Source: Echinarachnius parma (Eukaryota; Echinodermata; Echinoidea; Clypeasteroida; Echinarachniidae). Taken from it: a stretch of DNA of 64,000 nucleotides. Each line of letters begins with the position of its first letter. The first letter of the stretch is position 1. The stretch lies in assembly GCA_037951105.1 (NCBI GenBank), contig JBAMJV010003031.1:1-64000 (forward strand), read 5' to 3'. The notes beneath the pieces were generated by a model that had not been told where the DNA came from, ran no database searches, and worked only from the letters and a program-made list of their open reading frames with translations. Below are positions 11,632-25,600 of the stretch, in pieces. Position numbers and translations under genes: made by a program.

Positions 11632-12692
11632 GAAGGCCCCAGGTTGTGGTAGCTTCCATGTGACAGCTAAGCCTGCACAAACTTGAAGCCTCGTCAAAGG
11701 AATAATCATTTATCATTTCCTGCCAACAAAAATCTTCTCCCTGTAATTTGCCACTTGGTCTACACCCATTTTGTATAATATACATGTAGACATTTTAAAA
11801 ATTGTTCGTAAATCAGATGCGCGGTGCTATCTTGCAAACGCCCTGCACAGTGTGTGTGCTGCACAGTGTGTGTGCTACACAAGGGTTCAGTATGTCGTTA
11901 TCAGTATTTAGCTGTGTGAAAAAGAGGGCTTGCAGGTTGGATAGGACCTAATTTAGTATCGGCCAGAAGTGGGGAACAATCATAATAATAAGTATATAGC
12001 GCTAAATGCATAAATTATGTTCCATTCCATAGCCAAGACTTAACACATAATACCTAGTTTATATACAATGCAACATCATAGATGGCAATCGGCACGTTAA
12101 ACATGTTAGCTTATGTGGAGATTTTCACTCGAAGAACAGAAAGGGTTTAAAAGTATTAAGTGGACCCCATGATTCGATCGAGTCAACAGGATTTCTGTTC
12201 CCCAAGTCTGGCACGGTGACACGAGTTGAGTTAGTGCAGAGGTGTCTTGATTCTTTCTCTAATATAGCCCAACCCTCTCCGACATTTATTATTTAAAGGT
12301 AGTCTGGATTCTTAATTAAAATGTGCAGTGCCATCTTATGAACGTGTTGTGCAGGGTAGGAAATACAGTGTTACAAACTGGTTTTATATGGCAAACCGTA
12401 GTTTAGCATTTCAATAAAGAACCCTCTAGACCCTAGGCATGACAATGCAATGAATTGCGGTGGAAGATATTCGGCGCAACTCTTTAAAACGGTGGTCGTA
12501 ATTTGTGACTTACAGTTACAGCTATAATTTGTATCCAGCTGCAGTTTAAATCAGTGCCTCATCACAAAGCATGGTTTAGGTTAAGTTAAAGATGAATTCA
12601 TATTAATGAATTCCACTTGTATCCAAAATTGTGATAACTGTTTGAAGAAGTTGCTTATCATGAACTTGGACAAGTTCTTTGTGACAAAATGC
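11632..12692. other. no gene seen
   Basis: A short direct repeat GCACAGTGTGTGTGCT occurs at about 11846-11877. A 'tagcgctaaatgcat' SINE-like fragment sits near 11995. No exon recognised. Confidence 0.5.
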
Positions 12693-13100
12693 TTTAAAAG
12701 GATCTACTAACATTGTCCAAATCCACAAAACTTACTTAAAATTATAGTGGTTCTCACATACCTTTTTGTATAATTTGTATTATAAATAGAAGCATTGACC
12801 AGGTTTTGGTTTTTCAAATTTGTTTATACGATATAGGTACACATATCTATATTTTGTGAGAATTGTTTGAACTGAATTCACACTCTGTCCACTGGTCCAG
12901 TCATCTTTGAATACAGAGAACATATCATCTGGAAGGAATGCAGATAATTTGTGACTAAATTGTCTGGACAAGCTAGTATGTACGCAAATTGTGTGAATCT
13001 GTTTTCGTCTAGTGGCTTGAAATATAATAATGATCAGTGCCTCACTTTCTTGCTCATTTGAATATGCATATTTTGAGAGGCGAGCCAACTTTTTGATACA
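12693..13100. mobile_element. MITE family A, inverted diverged copy
   Basis: It starts TTAAAAGGATCTACTAACAT then TGTCCAAATCCACAAAACTT, the complement of the family A right end. The far end is eroded. Confidence 0.6.
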
Positions 13101-13142
13101 TTCTCACTAATAGAATGACACACACATGACCCTGGACTAGGT

Positions 13143-13546
13143 TTAAAGAATCTTGTAACTTTGTAGACATGTGCACAAACTGATGAAGGTTTGATAAAAT
13201 GTGCAATTCTGTGATCCATGTAATGTCTACTAGGTGATGTGTCACGAACATTCAAAATGAATCATTGAATGTCGTATCATATGACCAAGAAATGAATGAA
13301 AATGCAAGGTGATATTTGCTTACTTATCGCACTGACTTTGTACACAGTTATAGATATCGAGTGGATAATTAAAAATCCAAACACTTAAATCGTAAATATC
13401 TTTCTAACGAAAGGGAATTTTAGAAAACCAAAACCTGTTCCATGCTTCTATTGGTAATACAAATACAACAAGGTACATGTATGTGAGAACCGCTAGAGTT
13501 GCAAGTAACTTTTCTGGATTTTGACAATGTTACTAGATCCCTTTAA
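13143..13546. mobile_element. MITE family A, direct copy (404 bp)
   Basis: It starts TTAAAGAATCTTGTAACTTT and ends TTACTAGATCCCTTTAA. It is longer than the copy at 3133 because it retains the 'aatgaatgaaaatgcaaggtgatatt' middle. Confidence 0.75.
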
Positions 13547-13804
13547 AGTAAAGTGTGACTGTACTGTTCGATTATTGTGGTTTGAGGCTCTAACGTGGGA
13601 CGCATAAGGCCAACATTGCGAGCATAAATGTATCATTTACTTTAGAACTCTGCTATCAACTAACATGTACTGTACATGTATGAACAGTTTGGGCCTGACT
13701 GCTAAGGCAGGATGTTAAATGTGATTATTCATCTGTTCTGTTTGCTGTCAGCGAAATAACTTGTGTACATGCATGTGAAATGTATTCTGGTACGTCTAAA
13801 TTTA

Positions 13805-14900
13805 TTGATGGTCATCATCTGTAACTTCAGCTGCTTTTCCATGTGACTTAAAAATTATTTTGGGCGCATCAAATAGCTGTCTGCATAGTACTGATCGTGA
13901 AGAACAAGTTTATAGTGTTCATTGTAAAGCCATTTTATGCATACAAATTCTGCATCTGTGAAACTTCTTTTCCATGTGACATTAATTCATTATGGACAAA
14001 TAAAAGAGCTGTCTGCTTATTATGTGAACATATTTTAGCATTCATTCTGAAGAAGTGATTTGAGTTGAGTGAAACTTTTCTGTAATCAAGCTTTTCAAAG
14101 CTTATTGATTATAATAAACTATTTGTAACTTGTTCATCTGATGCTGCTATTTTGTTAATGAAAAATTCTTAATAGTTTTTGTGCTTGACTACAGGTGCAA
14201 AAGCTGATCTTGATTGATTGTTAGCAAACTATTGACTGCATATCCTTATAATAAGCTGTGAGATACCCTTGACTCTTCTTTTGTCACAATTAATGGTGAA
14301 TCTCTATTGTACTTGTTGGATACGATTTGGGAAACAGAAGAAGGTCATAATTATTTCATGAATATCTCAAAGTGCAAGGACTTATTGAAGGTCTGCAATT
14401 AACACAAGGCTATTTTGACATTTTTACAGAGTAAAGCTGCCGCCACTTGTCAGTACTTCTTAAGCTGTTCAAGTTGAAAAACCATTGTGAATTAATACGT
14501 TGAACCATTTCATTTTTAATAACATGTGAGAGTATTTGTAAAATAAATCTCTTAAAACTTGTAAAGCAATTGTGAAGAAATGTTTGGAAGCAGTTCAACT
14601 TGTAAGAGTCATTGTGAAGAAGGTTTTGAATCAGTTTGACATATGAGAGCAATTGTAAAGAAACCCTCCTATACTTTAAAGCAGTTTAACTTGAAATAGA
14701 AATCGTTAAAAAAAACTAGTGAAGCAGCATAACGTGAGAGGGTAATTGTAAATAAACTTCTAACTTAAAGCATTTTGACTTGTGAGAGCCATGATTCAGT
14801 TCAACTTGTTCTATTGTGGAGGAACCCTTTTACTAAAGCAATTTTATCAAGAGGGAGCAATTGTAAATGAACCTCTTTAAGCAGTTTAACCAATAACAAG
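13805..14900. repeat. degenerate tandem repeats (about 150 bp, then 65-75 bp units)
   Basis: 13805-14075 holds two copies of 'cttttccatgtgac..TTA.....AGCTGTCTGC'. 14440-14900 holds about seven weak units built on 'AAAGCAGTTTAACTTG..AGAG.AATTGTAAA.AA'. No coding signal. Confidence 0.55.
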
Positions 14901-14929
14901 CCAAGCCAATTGTGCTTTAAAGCGACAAG

Positions 14930-15065
14930 GAGTCGTTCGCCTTGACGGTCCCTCGTGAGAAGTAGGACGCTTTCGTTACGGCCAAAACCGGTTCTGCGCT
15001 CTGAGCTCGGTCGGAGGTTCGTTTATGGGAAACGACTAATCAAGCCCGTCACATGGCCAGGAGCT
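14930..15065 (+). promoter_or_regulatory. CpG-richer stretch, possible promoter of the 16371 transcript
   Basis: Local base composition changes from A/T-rich to CpG-containing (GTCGTTCGCC, GACGGTCCCTCG, CGGTCGGAGG, AACGACTAAT). This is 1.3 kb before the start codon with the good Kozak context. It is the only such stretch near the first coding exons. No TATA or initiator could be fixed, so this is a guess from composition. Confidence 0.3.
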
Positions 15066-15224
15066 GCTTACGTCTAACGGTTGTCAGTGGCCCAAGGATC
15101 TATTGTTTCTCATGCAGCTGACTTTAGCTAGCTATGCGTGCATGTTGACGACAGTCCAAGCTTCTTGTGCGTATTACAGTCTATTACTGTATCGTAGGCA
15201 AGAGGAAGGGTTCAGTGCGATTGT

Positions 15225-15620
15225 TCCTACGACGCAATATAATTTCCCTGTTGACTATAACACACTCTGTCTTGTGGATATTACAATCAAGTTCTTTTCA
15301 ATAGTAGTGTGTAATTGTTTCTACGTATAGAATTAATTTTTTGTGTTGACGACAAACATTGTCCTGTGAAGATTACAATCAAGTTCTGTTCAGTAGACAG
15401 AAGGAAAACTTGTGTGTAATTGTTTCTACAGTTTGTTTCTACAGTTTGTCTAGAAATACTTATTGTGTTGATTATGCACTTTGTCTTGTGAAGATTGCGA
15501 TCAATTATTCTCAGTACGGGAGGAAAGGAGAAATTAACAATTTAAATTCAGACGTTTACATCTGGAAATAATTTCCTCATTAAACAGACACTTTGTCTTG
15601 CGCACGGATCAAACTTTCTT
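15225..15620. repeat. degenerate tandem repeat (about 110-120 bp units) in the putative 5' leader
   Basis: Three to four units of 'TTGACTA...CACTTTGTCTTGTG.A.ATTACAATCAAGTTCT.TTCAGTA', with 'GTGTGTAATTGTTTCTAC' after it, at about 15250, 15345, 15465 and 15585. Confidence 0.6.
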
Positions 15621-16370
15621 ATTGTACGCAAAAGGAGAGTATTAATCTGGAGTTATATGGTCTCTTTCCAGAAGTTTCCAAAGACGTCATCTCAATCGTA
15701 GTGCATACAATACAGTTATTACTTACCTTGAAGTGTGAGGAAGCAGGTTTGCTATTCGACACACGGACACAAAGAACACTAGTAGTTTGGATCACTAGTT
15801 TCTTCTGAAAGTTGTTACGACGTGGTGGTTGATCTGCAGTTACTGCAATATGCATCTTGTGTTGTAAGCGATTTGCTATTTGTTGTATATACTTCTAGAA
15901 CACAAGATTGAAACACTAGGTGACTTCAGCATTGGAATCATACCTTCTTGGGAGTTTTGTATTATTCTTGATAATTTTTAATAAATCATAGTAGAGGAAG
16001 TATTTGGAATTATTTAAGTTATTGTATTTTATTCTGCTGATTGATTTAATACTTCATCCATCTGCGAGTTGACTTTGATGTTTTATTTTTTGCTGTTCAG
16101 ATATTGAGCAATTTTTAAAAGCAAGAAAACGATAATTTATTGATGTTTGTTCACAGAAGTCGTTAAGAGGAATATCCACCATAAACTCGTAACAAGAGGC
16201 TTGTGATTTTTGTTCTATTTGGTTTAAACAAAGTTTGTGCAAACACGTTGGAATATGAAGTTATCTGTGTTGGTTGAGCTCGTTTCCGTAAACCAATCTC
16301 CGTGAAACAGAAGCGTATTTACACCTGTAACTAATTTCATCATCAACGTTGGTTATTGATATTTTCCACC

Positions 16371-16670
16371 ATGTTGGATCACTTGGAAGGCATCCCCATC
16401 ATAGACATTGACTTCCACGCAGTGCCGGTCAGGGGTTACCTGTCCGCAAACACCTTGGTAACCAACGGCAACGAGGGCGAGTATAATGCGTACAACGACT
16501 ATGAAAACGTGATTAACATCCAGAGGGTCCAGAGGGCCCAGAGCGTACAGAGGGTTCAAAGGTTATCCTCGGGCAAGAGTCGGACGCGATGCACGTGCAA
16601 TATGAACTCGATGCCGAGGAGTGGCTACCTCGCGGCAAAGATGGTGACGCATACGGAATCCGATGGAACG
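16371..16670 (+). CDS. DENND2: DENND2 coding exon with start codon (residues 1-100)
   Basis: The ATG at 16371 sits in a strong context (TTCCACCATG). Exactly 100 codons follow to a GTATGT donor, phase 0, joining 18468. It encodes an acidic/polar N-terminal segment with no recognised domain. Two internal duplications are visible. One is a short VQR/AQS tripeptide array at residues 51-64, made of 9-base repeats at about 16520-16562. The other is a weaker pair of similar segments, PVRGYLSANTLVT (19-31) and PRSGYLAAKMVT (82-93). Vertebrate DENND2 N-termini are long, disordered and unconserved, so lack of similarity is expected. The start is chosen by Kozak context; no acceptor is convincing just upstream. 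Confidence 0.75.
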
Positions 16671-19600
16671 GTATGTAAATTGGTACTTGGCAGGCATTTT
16701 GTCCTTTAAATACTTGAGCGCTTGAATAAAGCTGCTCGGCCAAAGCCAAGGTAACAATGCTCCGAGTGCTTTAGAGTCTGAACTGTAATACAGCGCTATA
16801 TGTACAAAATTGACAATAATAATAATAATGAATTATTATTATTATTATTATTATTATGAGTGAAGCGCAAATGTTGTCTATGAATTTGCATTCCAATAAC
16901 TATGAATTTCACTTTTAAAGGAATAATATTTGCGTGATCAGTTCGGGAAGTTTTTTTTTCTTTTTTCAATTACATGTCAAAAATATGAATTTGTGCGATA
17001 AATTAGGGCAATATTGTACTTTTTGTTGTTTACAAACACTTATAATGTTTAATATTTTGTTGTTGATTCAGTGTTTGGATTAGTTCATCTTGAGTGGGGG
17101 GTTTTCCCTTTTGTAGTCATTATTACGTAGGTCCCTTCCCTTTCGTTATTTGACTTCTTCGTTAACGCAAGATTGTGCTGAGTGACGAGCTATCATATTA
17201 CCATGGGTGTCAGTACAGATGTATGTCTTTTTGTCTGGGGGACTAGACAATAGGTAACCCTTCAACCCCCTCTTTCCCCCCCCCCCCCCCCCCCCTCCCA
17301 AATGGATTAGTCCTTCAGGCATTGATGACTAGATGCATGTTGAATTTTCTTTCAAGTTCTCAGAGCTTTGCGAGCATTGCATATTTCCATATCCTTATCA
17401 TGTTTACATTTACCATTTATTAAAATGTTCGTATTACATGATACATGTATTTGACTTTCTATCTTGATGTTATTGTATTTGTATGATGTTTGTATTGGTA
17501 TGAAGTATGAACTTGTATATTACTTTTTATTTTATGATTTAAAGCTTTGGAAATCAAATGATTGAAATGAAATGATATGAAATGTTTAAACACTATTTAT
17601 GTGTTCATGTGCTTGTTGACATAACTATATCTTTTAGATTTCTGTATTGTATTATATTGTGTTGTATTTTGTTGTATTGTATTGTATTGTATTATGTTGT
17701 GTTGTATTATAATGTATTGTATTGTATTGTATTATATGTGTGTTGTGTTGTGTTGTATTGTATTGTATTATCCTGTAATATATTGTATTGTATTGAATTG
17801 TATTATATTGTATTGTATTGTATTGTATTGTGTTATGTTGTGTTATATTGATGTGTATTGTATTGCATTGTATTGTTCCTGTACACTGTTGTTATTTGTA
17901 GTGTGTTTAACCCCTTCACCACGTCTACCCCGTTTTCACATATTCAGAGATGGGAGCCGTGTTTCACCGGTTCCGAGGAAAACATATTTCATTTGCTTGA
18001 AAATTACATATTTTGAACTTCTTGTGCCATATAAATGGCTTATGTTGAAGGATTCTACCTTCCTCTATGATATGTCCCTCTAAAAGTGTGTACAAGAATT
18101 ATTATTTTTTGATCTCTACGGATTGCAGAATTGCAGAATCCACAATTGCTGCTCTCTACCCATGTGTGTAAATGGGTACCATGGTCCGGTGTTAATTAGC
18201 CTTAGAAGCGCCATCATCAGTGGCAGCACGGCTTGTATGCTCCCCGGGGAGTTGAGAAAGTATGCAATATCATTGTGTGGGTTTGAAATGTACCTCATGA
18301 CCATGGGTAATAATAATAAAATAAGCGCAGTAGAGTATATATTTGTAGTAGCTGCGCTATATAAATGTTCATATTATTATTATAAGTAAAAGAAGGATCA
18401 AGATTAAAGAATGCTTCATGTGTTGCCTGTTTTATCATGTTGCTCTCTTGCTCTCTTTTATTTGTAGATGCGACGGAAGATCAACGATGCCTTCCGCCGC
18501 AAGCACCACCACCAGAAGACGGAGGAGGACCGGATATCGGTCACCTCGGAAGGAAGTGATTCAGAGGTCAACGATCAAGGTCAGTTTTTATTCTATGTTT
18601 ATTTTGCTATTATTTGCTTTTGAAAAATCACTGCAGAAATTGTTATTCTTATCTTCGAAATGCTTTGTTGCAGTCCTGGTCCCCTATAACATGTTACAGT
18701 TACAGTCAGTGTGACCTCAGGAGGAAGTGATTCAAAGGTCAAGGTTAAGGTCATTCTTTATTTTGTTTTATATATCATATGGTAATTAGTACTAACAGAA
18801 TGTTCTGTATCTTTCCTTTATATGTAATCTTATAATTAAAGTCTATAATTTGTCATGATACAATTTAAATTCTAATAATTTCTCATAGTTTCAAACATGC
18901 ATAGCAAAAAAAAAACAACAACCTTAAAACTAATGTCTTTTACAAAAGTATGATCAATTTCAAGCAAAAAAGTACATGTATGTGTAATAACTTGAGTATC
19001 AGTGTATACTACAAAATCAGTGTCTGTGCCAAAATAAGCTCCATTAATGGGGAGTGCACTTGGTTTTAATTGCCTCAATGTTACTTTCCCATTCTAATTA
19101 CTGGAGTACTAATTGTGTTATCTCCTTATTAAAGTGGACATCCTTTGTTAAATAATTGTGAAAGTGTGCCGTCTTCCTTGTTCTCAGAACAATCAACAGT
19201 TTACAACCAGGAAATCAGGTTTCCCTGTATTATAGTTGCAAGCCTCCACACTAACTCTTTTCTTCACTGGCTCATTTGGGCAAGTGAAATCATAAATTGT
19301 AGGATTTTACTTGCCTGAACTGAAAATTGACTTGCCCGCTCCACTTCTTGATGAGATTTACAATGTACATGAAAGGAAATACATTTTCTTTTAAAGTTGA
19401 CCATTAATTGATTTGCCAGATCGAGTAACCAAACTAAGCCATTTACAAAATTTTACTTGCCCGACATCAATTTTTACTTGTACTCTCCTTACCAGAACTC
19501 AACTATCCCTTTAAGTGATCCATTAACTTCCATCTATGAAAGTGGCTTTAACTCAGAAATCAGAAATCCTATTTTTGGAGTGTAGATGTCATACTGCGTC

Positions 19601-22600
19601 GTTGGTTAGTAAGCACAGGAAATTTGATGCAAGTGGTGTTAAAGCATCTGAGTATAATGCTCTAGGTGAATTGAGTCTTTGCAAAAGGTTACATGTAGGA
19701 AATCTGAGTAGAAAGAGAAATGGGGTTAAAGCAATCCATCAACTTTGTAAGGTTTTTATCCGAAAGTGATATTTTGAGACTTCCATGTACCAAAATCATT
19801 GTCATATTAAAGGTTCTTCTGAATTATGTGCAAAAGTTTCGTAGAAAATAAAAACTGTTTACTTAGTGAAAACAAATTAGAACTGACATCAGATTTTATC
19901 ACCCACTGCCCATTGATTTTGGCTACATTTGAAAAGTGTTCAATGCAATCATAAATATCTCCATGATGTTGGAGACATTTGAAAGTCAAAACCCATTTAA
20001 TTTTTTTGTTACCATTTAAAGCCAAATAACAAAGTACAAGAGAAATCTGGAAGCTCTGAGTGATTTTGGTTGAATTTGACAAAGTTAAGAGATAATAAAG
20101 AAACAACATGAGAATGCAGAAGTAGGGCATTGAATGAATAATATAAGTTGACCATAATTGAGAAATACTATTTTTAAAGCAACGATTCCATATTGCGCTT
20201 TTGATTAGTGACAACAGGATATTTGACGCAATTTGTGGTCAATACAGTATGAGTATTAAAACCAAGTCTCTAAGGGTCTGTGGTTATATTTTGGACAGCC
20301 AAACCAAGATAGAAATGGTACTCGGTGATATTTTTAGGAACAAAATGGAAGACCATAGATGCAAATCTGTAAAATTGAGTGATGTTTTTTTTTCAAGAAA
20401 ATATAAACTAGGAGTTTTTTTTTCTTTGTTTGAATTCTGTGAGAATGTATTTTTATTTTGGGTTGAACTTTTTTCATTAGGCCCCCATTGCCCACATATA
20501 ATATTTGTATGATATTCATTTAAAATGATCCATCAACTTCATAAGGTTTTCTGTAAGTGATATTTGAGACTTATATCATTGTAAAATTCTTTTGAATAAT
20601 GTGTGATAGTTTCATAGAAAAAACATAGTTATCTAGTGAAAGTAATGTCAGATTTTGTCACTTACTGCCTATTAATTTGGACTACAATCAAAAAGGTTTC
20701 TGGAATGCTTTTCAATTTAATCATAGTAATTAGAGATAAATTTGACAAATCAAAACCCATTTCATTCTTCTGTTACCATAAGACAAACAACAAAGAGCAT
20801 GAGAAATGTATAAGCTGCAAGTGATTTTTGTTGAACTTATATTATGCTTAATTTATGCTTTAAAATGTTTTAAGGAGAGGGGTCGAATACAGTGGAGCGC
20901 ACAGTCACATGTTTGTTACTAAGCGGTCATGGTACTCTATCATGTGATGCCACAATCGGGTGCGCATTTATTGGCCAGGGAATTTCAGTCTGTCTCGTGT
21001 AGAACTACACAGTATGATTAGTGGTGTAGCCAGGAATTGGGCAAGGGGGAGGGTGACTTTCCAACCTACAGGGGCATAATTGTGAGCCGCTTCACGTATG
21101 GTCCAGGGGGCAGAGCCCCCGGAGGCGTTTGAATTTTATCTATACAAATCAAAACTATGGGCTAACAACATGTTATAACTTATCAACTTATAAAGCAAGA
21201 TAAAACAAAATTGGTGGGCCAGAAGGGGGGGGGGGGGGGGGGGGGCTCCAGCTCAGGTGCCTTCCTTGCTACTCCACTACTGTACGTGATAGCCCTTTCC
21301 TCTTGTGTGGTGTTGTAACTGCAGTGTGTCAAACACATGTTACTGATTTTTTTCAAGATTATGTGCTTTGTGCTCTAACATTTGCTCCATATTTCGGTAC
21401 CTGTAGGCAAGGCTAGACACTTTTTACTTGGTGGCTCTGTTGAGCAAAGCTTTTCATGTTTAGGGAGGGGGGGGGGGGGACGAAAAATGAGAACTGAGTG
21501 ACCCCTTTCCCCCCCCCCCAAAAAAAAATAAATAAAATAATGATTAAAAAAAAATTCAAGTGCCCCGTTGCAGAAAGATACAATCAATTGTAAGTTACGA
21601 TTGATTGTAAGTCAGAACATTTTCGTGTTTCAACCAATCAGATTTGGCCATTTAAAACACATGATCTGAGATACAATTAATTGTAACTTACAATTGATTG
21701 TATCTCTTTCTGCAACGGGGCCCATGTCTGTTAACTTTGGTTGTCCTGTCATGCAAGTAACATTTGGCTGTATCTAGGCAAATTGCACATATTGTAAAAC
21801 ACAGGCTTTTATGTTCACAGAAACCGAATGTAGAAAATTAAATTGGGTGCAAAATGTTTTGTGAATTGCAACTGCATGGAGCTCAAAACATTATATCAAA
21901 GTGGGGCCTAAATTGATTGCATTCTTTGTATTATAGTTAGGTGCCAAGTCTTTATGAATTGTACATTACCTACATATGCCTGTTATAATGTGTACCCTAA
22001 TGAACGAGACTTCCTGTTAATAATATTGTCTTGTGTAAGTTATAGAATTTTTGTTTGGCAAGGACTTAAACAAAAAGAGATTCATTAACTTTGTCGAATT
22101 TGACCAAAACTATGTGAAGTATTCACATATCTCTTGTACCTTGATGTTTGGCTTATGGTCACAAAAGAGAATGAAATGGGTTCTGATTTGTCTAATGTCG
22201 CCCCAATTATGGACATATTTATGATTGAATTGAAAAGTGTTGAGGACCCCTTTTGATTGTAGTCAAGTCAATATCAATGGGCAGTACATGTACATGTAGG
22301 TTGGCAAGTGCTAGTGTCGAGCCGTGATACTTCTACATGTACATTTACATGTACATTGTAGTTACAGTGTTAGCATAATTTATCTTTCCCTACATATCAG
22401 GATATCTAAACTTCTTGGCAACCGAGAAACGCTGCTATTTTGGACCCTAAATGTCAAGACCACATTTCCCCTCAAAAAGTTTGGGTTTTTGTCGCAAGAA
22501 CATCTGTAATTTTGTGGGGAAATAACAGGAAGTACTTTGAAATAAGTCTCCTTCTTTCCAACTTGTTTTTTCCTCTTCTGTACCGAAAAGCGGGGAAAGT

Positions 22601-25600
22601 TGAAATTTGCAGCTTCCGTGCTGGGGGAGGAAACCAAATTTCATGATGGAGCATTTTTGGCAAAGAACCAGCGTTTAAAGTGATCCATTAACTTTATATT
22701 TTTTCCCAAAAGTAATATTTGAGACTTCAATCATATACCAATGTCATTGTAAGATTCTTGAGAATGACATGTGAGAATTTGTGTACCTAGCGAAAACAGA
22801 GAAAATCAATGTCTGATTTTATCCTGATCGTTCGTGTGAAGTATTCGAATTTGGATACTATGGGCGATTGAGTAAATCTAAATCCGTAGTAAAATAAGTA
22901 CTTATACAAAAATCTGAAGTAATATCTGATGGCAGACATGATATTCCAGAGTTCTAAACTTCTAAGACAGGTCTAGTGTCTTTTTAAGATGTTAACACAC
23001 TCATGCCCATGTCAAGGGGCTCCCCCAAACTCCCCCAAACTCAAGTGCTTTCAATTACAGCCATTTGAATGACATCCGGCATAAGTATGTCACATGATTA
23101 GATCATGGTTGCTGTGCAACTATAGCTCATTTGGCGGCCATTTTGAGACTGTGCCTTCATATCACAGCCTGTATTTTGTTACGCAAGTGCTGAGCGTAGC
23201 GTTTTGGCTGCACACTAAACGTGCACGTGTCATTGGTTTAGAAAAAGAAGCCCTTGCCAAAAGTCACTTTTTGGTGTTGCAGAGATAATTTGTAACTTTG
23301 GGGTCTTGTAGAAACGTTATTTACCTCTCTTTTATTTTTCATGAATATTCCTGAAGTCAGATTTCGATTAGAAATAATTATTGAATTCAAACAGACAAAC
23401 TGACCAGAAGTATTTTGTAAATAAGTGGAAAAAAGGCAAATAAATTTGTCTTCCAGAGCAGCAAATTAATTATAATCTGAAAATTGGGCATCACATGGAG
23501 AAGGCACTAACCTAGAAGATGGTTTGCAGAACTAAATTCAGCCTCAAATTGCCTAAAAGCCCTTCTTACTCTATCCCAACGATCACGGTCATAGCGACTT
23601 ACGTAATACCTATTCATCAGGGGGGATGAATGAATAGATCACCACCCCCCCAGTTGAATGGGTATCAATGACATGTCTACGTCCGTGCCGACGATGCATG
23701 CTTGTGGATTTGAGAGGTAATCTAAAGTGTGTTATATTCTCATTTTAGTCAATATTTCTCAACCATGATATATTGAAGACTGCCATCAAGTGGGCTGTAA
23801 GAGCCAGGTACAGTTGAGGAAGCAATAAACACCAAATACAATTTTGTTTTCAGTATCAATGTCAGTATAAAATAAAATCTGAAAATTATAATGATAGTAA
23901 TTACTATAAATAATGTGCACTTTTATTGTGCACACAATACTTTATATTAATATATATACTGTATTGCACATTGCAGGTGTGAAAAGTCAAAATGTGAGAT
24001 TTTATGGCTCAGTAACTTTTTGCTAATTTTGTTTGATCATAAATGCCTGTTATTACTGACCTTCAATTGACTTTTGATTGTGAGAGTCAATGATTAATCA
24101 ATCAAACTGACCTAAGGAAATGTGGACAAATGACCCCCTTCTCTTCTAATAGTCTTTCCAAAACAGCTGCATTTACTTGACTTTTCTCTGTCAAATGGCG
24201 AGAAATGTCTGCAAGTCAGATGGAAGATATCACAGAGAGTTAATTACTCTGCATGTCAGCTTTGTCTGACCTACATTTGATTTAGGGATTATCTACTGAT
24301 TAATCCGCTAGTTACTTTTTTTTCATATTCCTGTTTAATAAGTGATCCATTAACTTTGTCAAATTTAATAAAAATCACTTGGAGCTTTCACACTTCTCTT
24401 GTACATTGTTGTTTGGCTTATGGTAACAGAAGAGTGAAATGGGAATTGATCTTTCAAATGTCTCTCTAATTATAGATATATTTATAATTGAACGTTCTGG
24501 AACTTAAAAAAAAGAGATTATATTCAACATCTGACATTGATTTTAACTTTTTCACGAGGTAAATGGTGTTCTTTTTCTTTGTCATATCATCCATTCATTG
24601 GTACAGTATATGATTGAAGTCTCAAATATCACATTCTATAAAAAAAAAAAAAACATATGGGCCATTCTTGGTCACGTGTGTGACCCAAAATAGGAAAAAT
24701 TCTGAAATAGGATGCTTATATTTTAGTAAGTATAGGAGGTATGGTGATGTGAACTTCATATATGACTTGCATATGTTGAAGTCTTTCATGTGTAACACAA
24801 AAGATTTTATTAGGATTATGTTGCCAAAGGACAGAGGTCAAATGGCATCGGTCACGTGTGTGACTTCGCATGGGAGCACTTTTGAAGAAAAAAAATTTAA
24901 CTCAATTTCATTTTGGAAATCCTGTGTAATATGAAAAGCTAAAATGTTTATATTAGTATCAGACAACTGATATATATCTATAAGTAAGAAAATGGTGAAA
25001 GATTAAAATTATCTTGCACGTTTGTTTTTAATGCACGTTATTATGTGGGGATGTCTGGGTCACGTGTGTGACATTTTGGGGTGGTCACATGTGTGACATG
25101 TACAATGTGAATGGAAATAGAAATTTTACAAATATTAGGTTTAGATAGTAAAATGAAGTTCAATTGTCACAAAATTGGTATCATCATGTACAGGAGAATA
25201 AACGGAATGGGCTAGCTTGATTATTTCCTGAGTTATGATTTTTATTTGAATATTGAAATATGAAAATTTATGAATTTTTCTAAGAAATTTTCTAAATTAA
25301 AAAAAAAATATATATTTCATGAAACCTTGGACACTGATCTTTCCAATAATGAAATAAAACTACTGAAAAAACAAACTTCATTTTTTCCAAAAAAGTTTCA
25401 CTTTTCAAAGAATGGCCCTAATATATGATGTTAATATACATTTATTGCTCAGTTTTAATTACATTAGTTAGTAGTCTTACATAATGGCACATCATTTATA
25501 AAGGAAATGTCTTACAAATATATATTCCCACTCTCTTTCCTTTCATACTAATCTATTAATTTATTTTTCCAACTTTTCCCTCCAAAGTTTTGTGTAGGGC

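Noticed and set aside
17582-18083. Cys/Tyr/Leu-rich ORFs that look like membrane proteins
   Set aside because: They are translations of the (TATTG)n microsatellite.
22380-22663. Five overlapping ORFs on both strands around 22.4-22.6 kb
   Set aside because: Several frames are open at once with no similarity to known proteins and no splice-bounded exon; read as chance.
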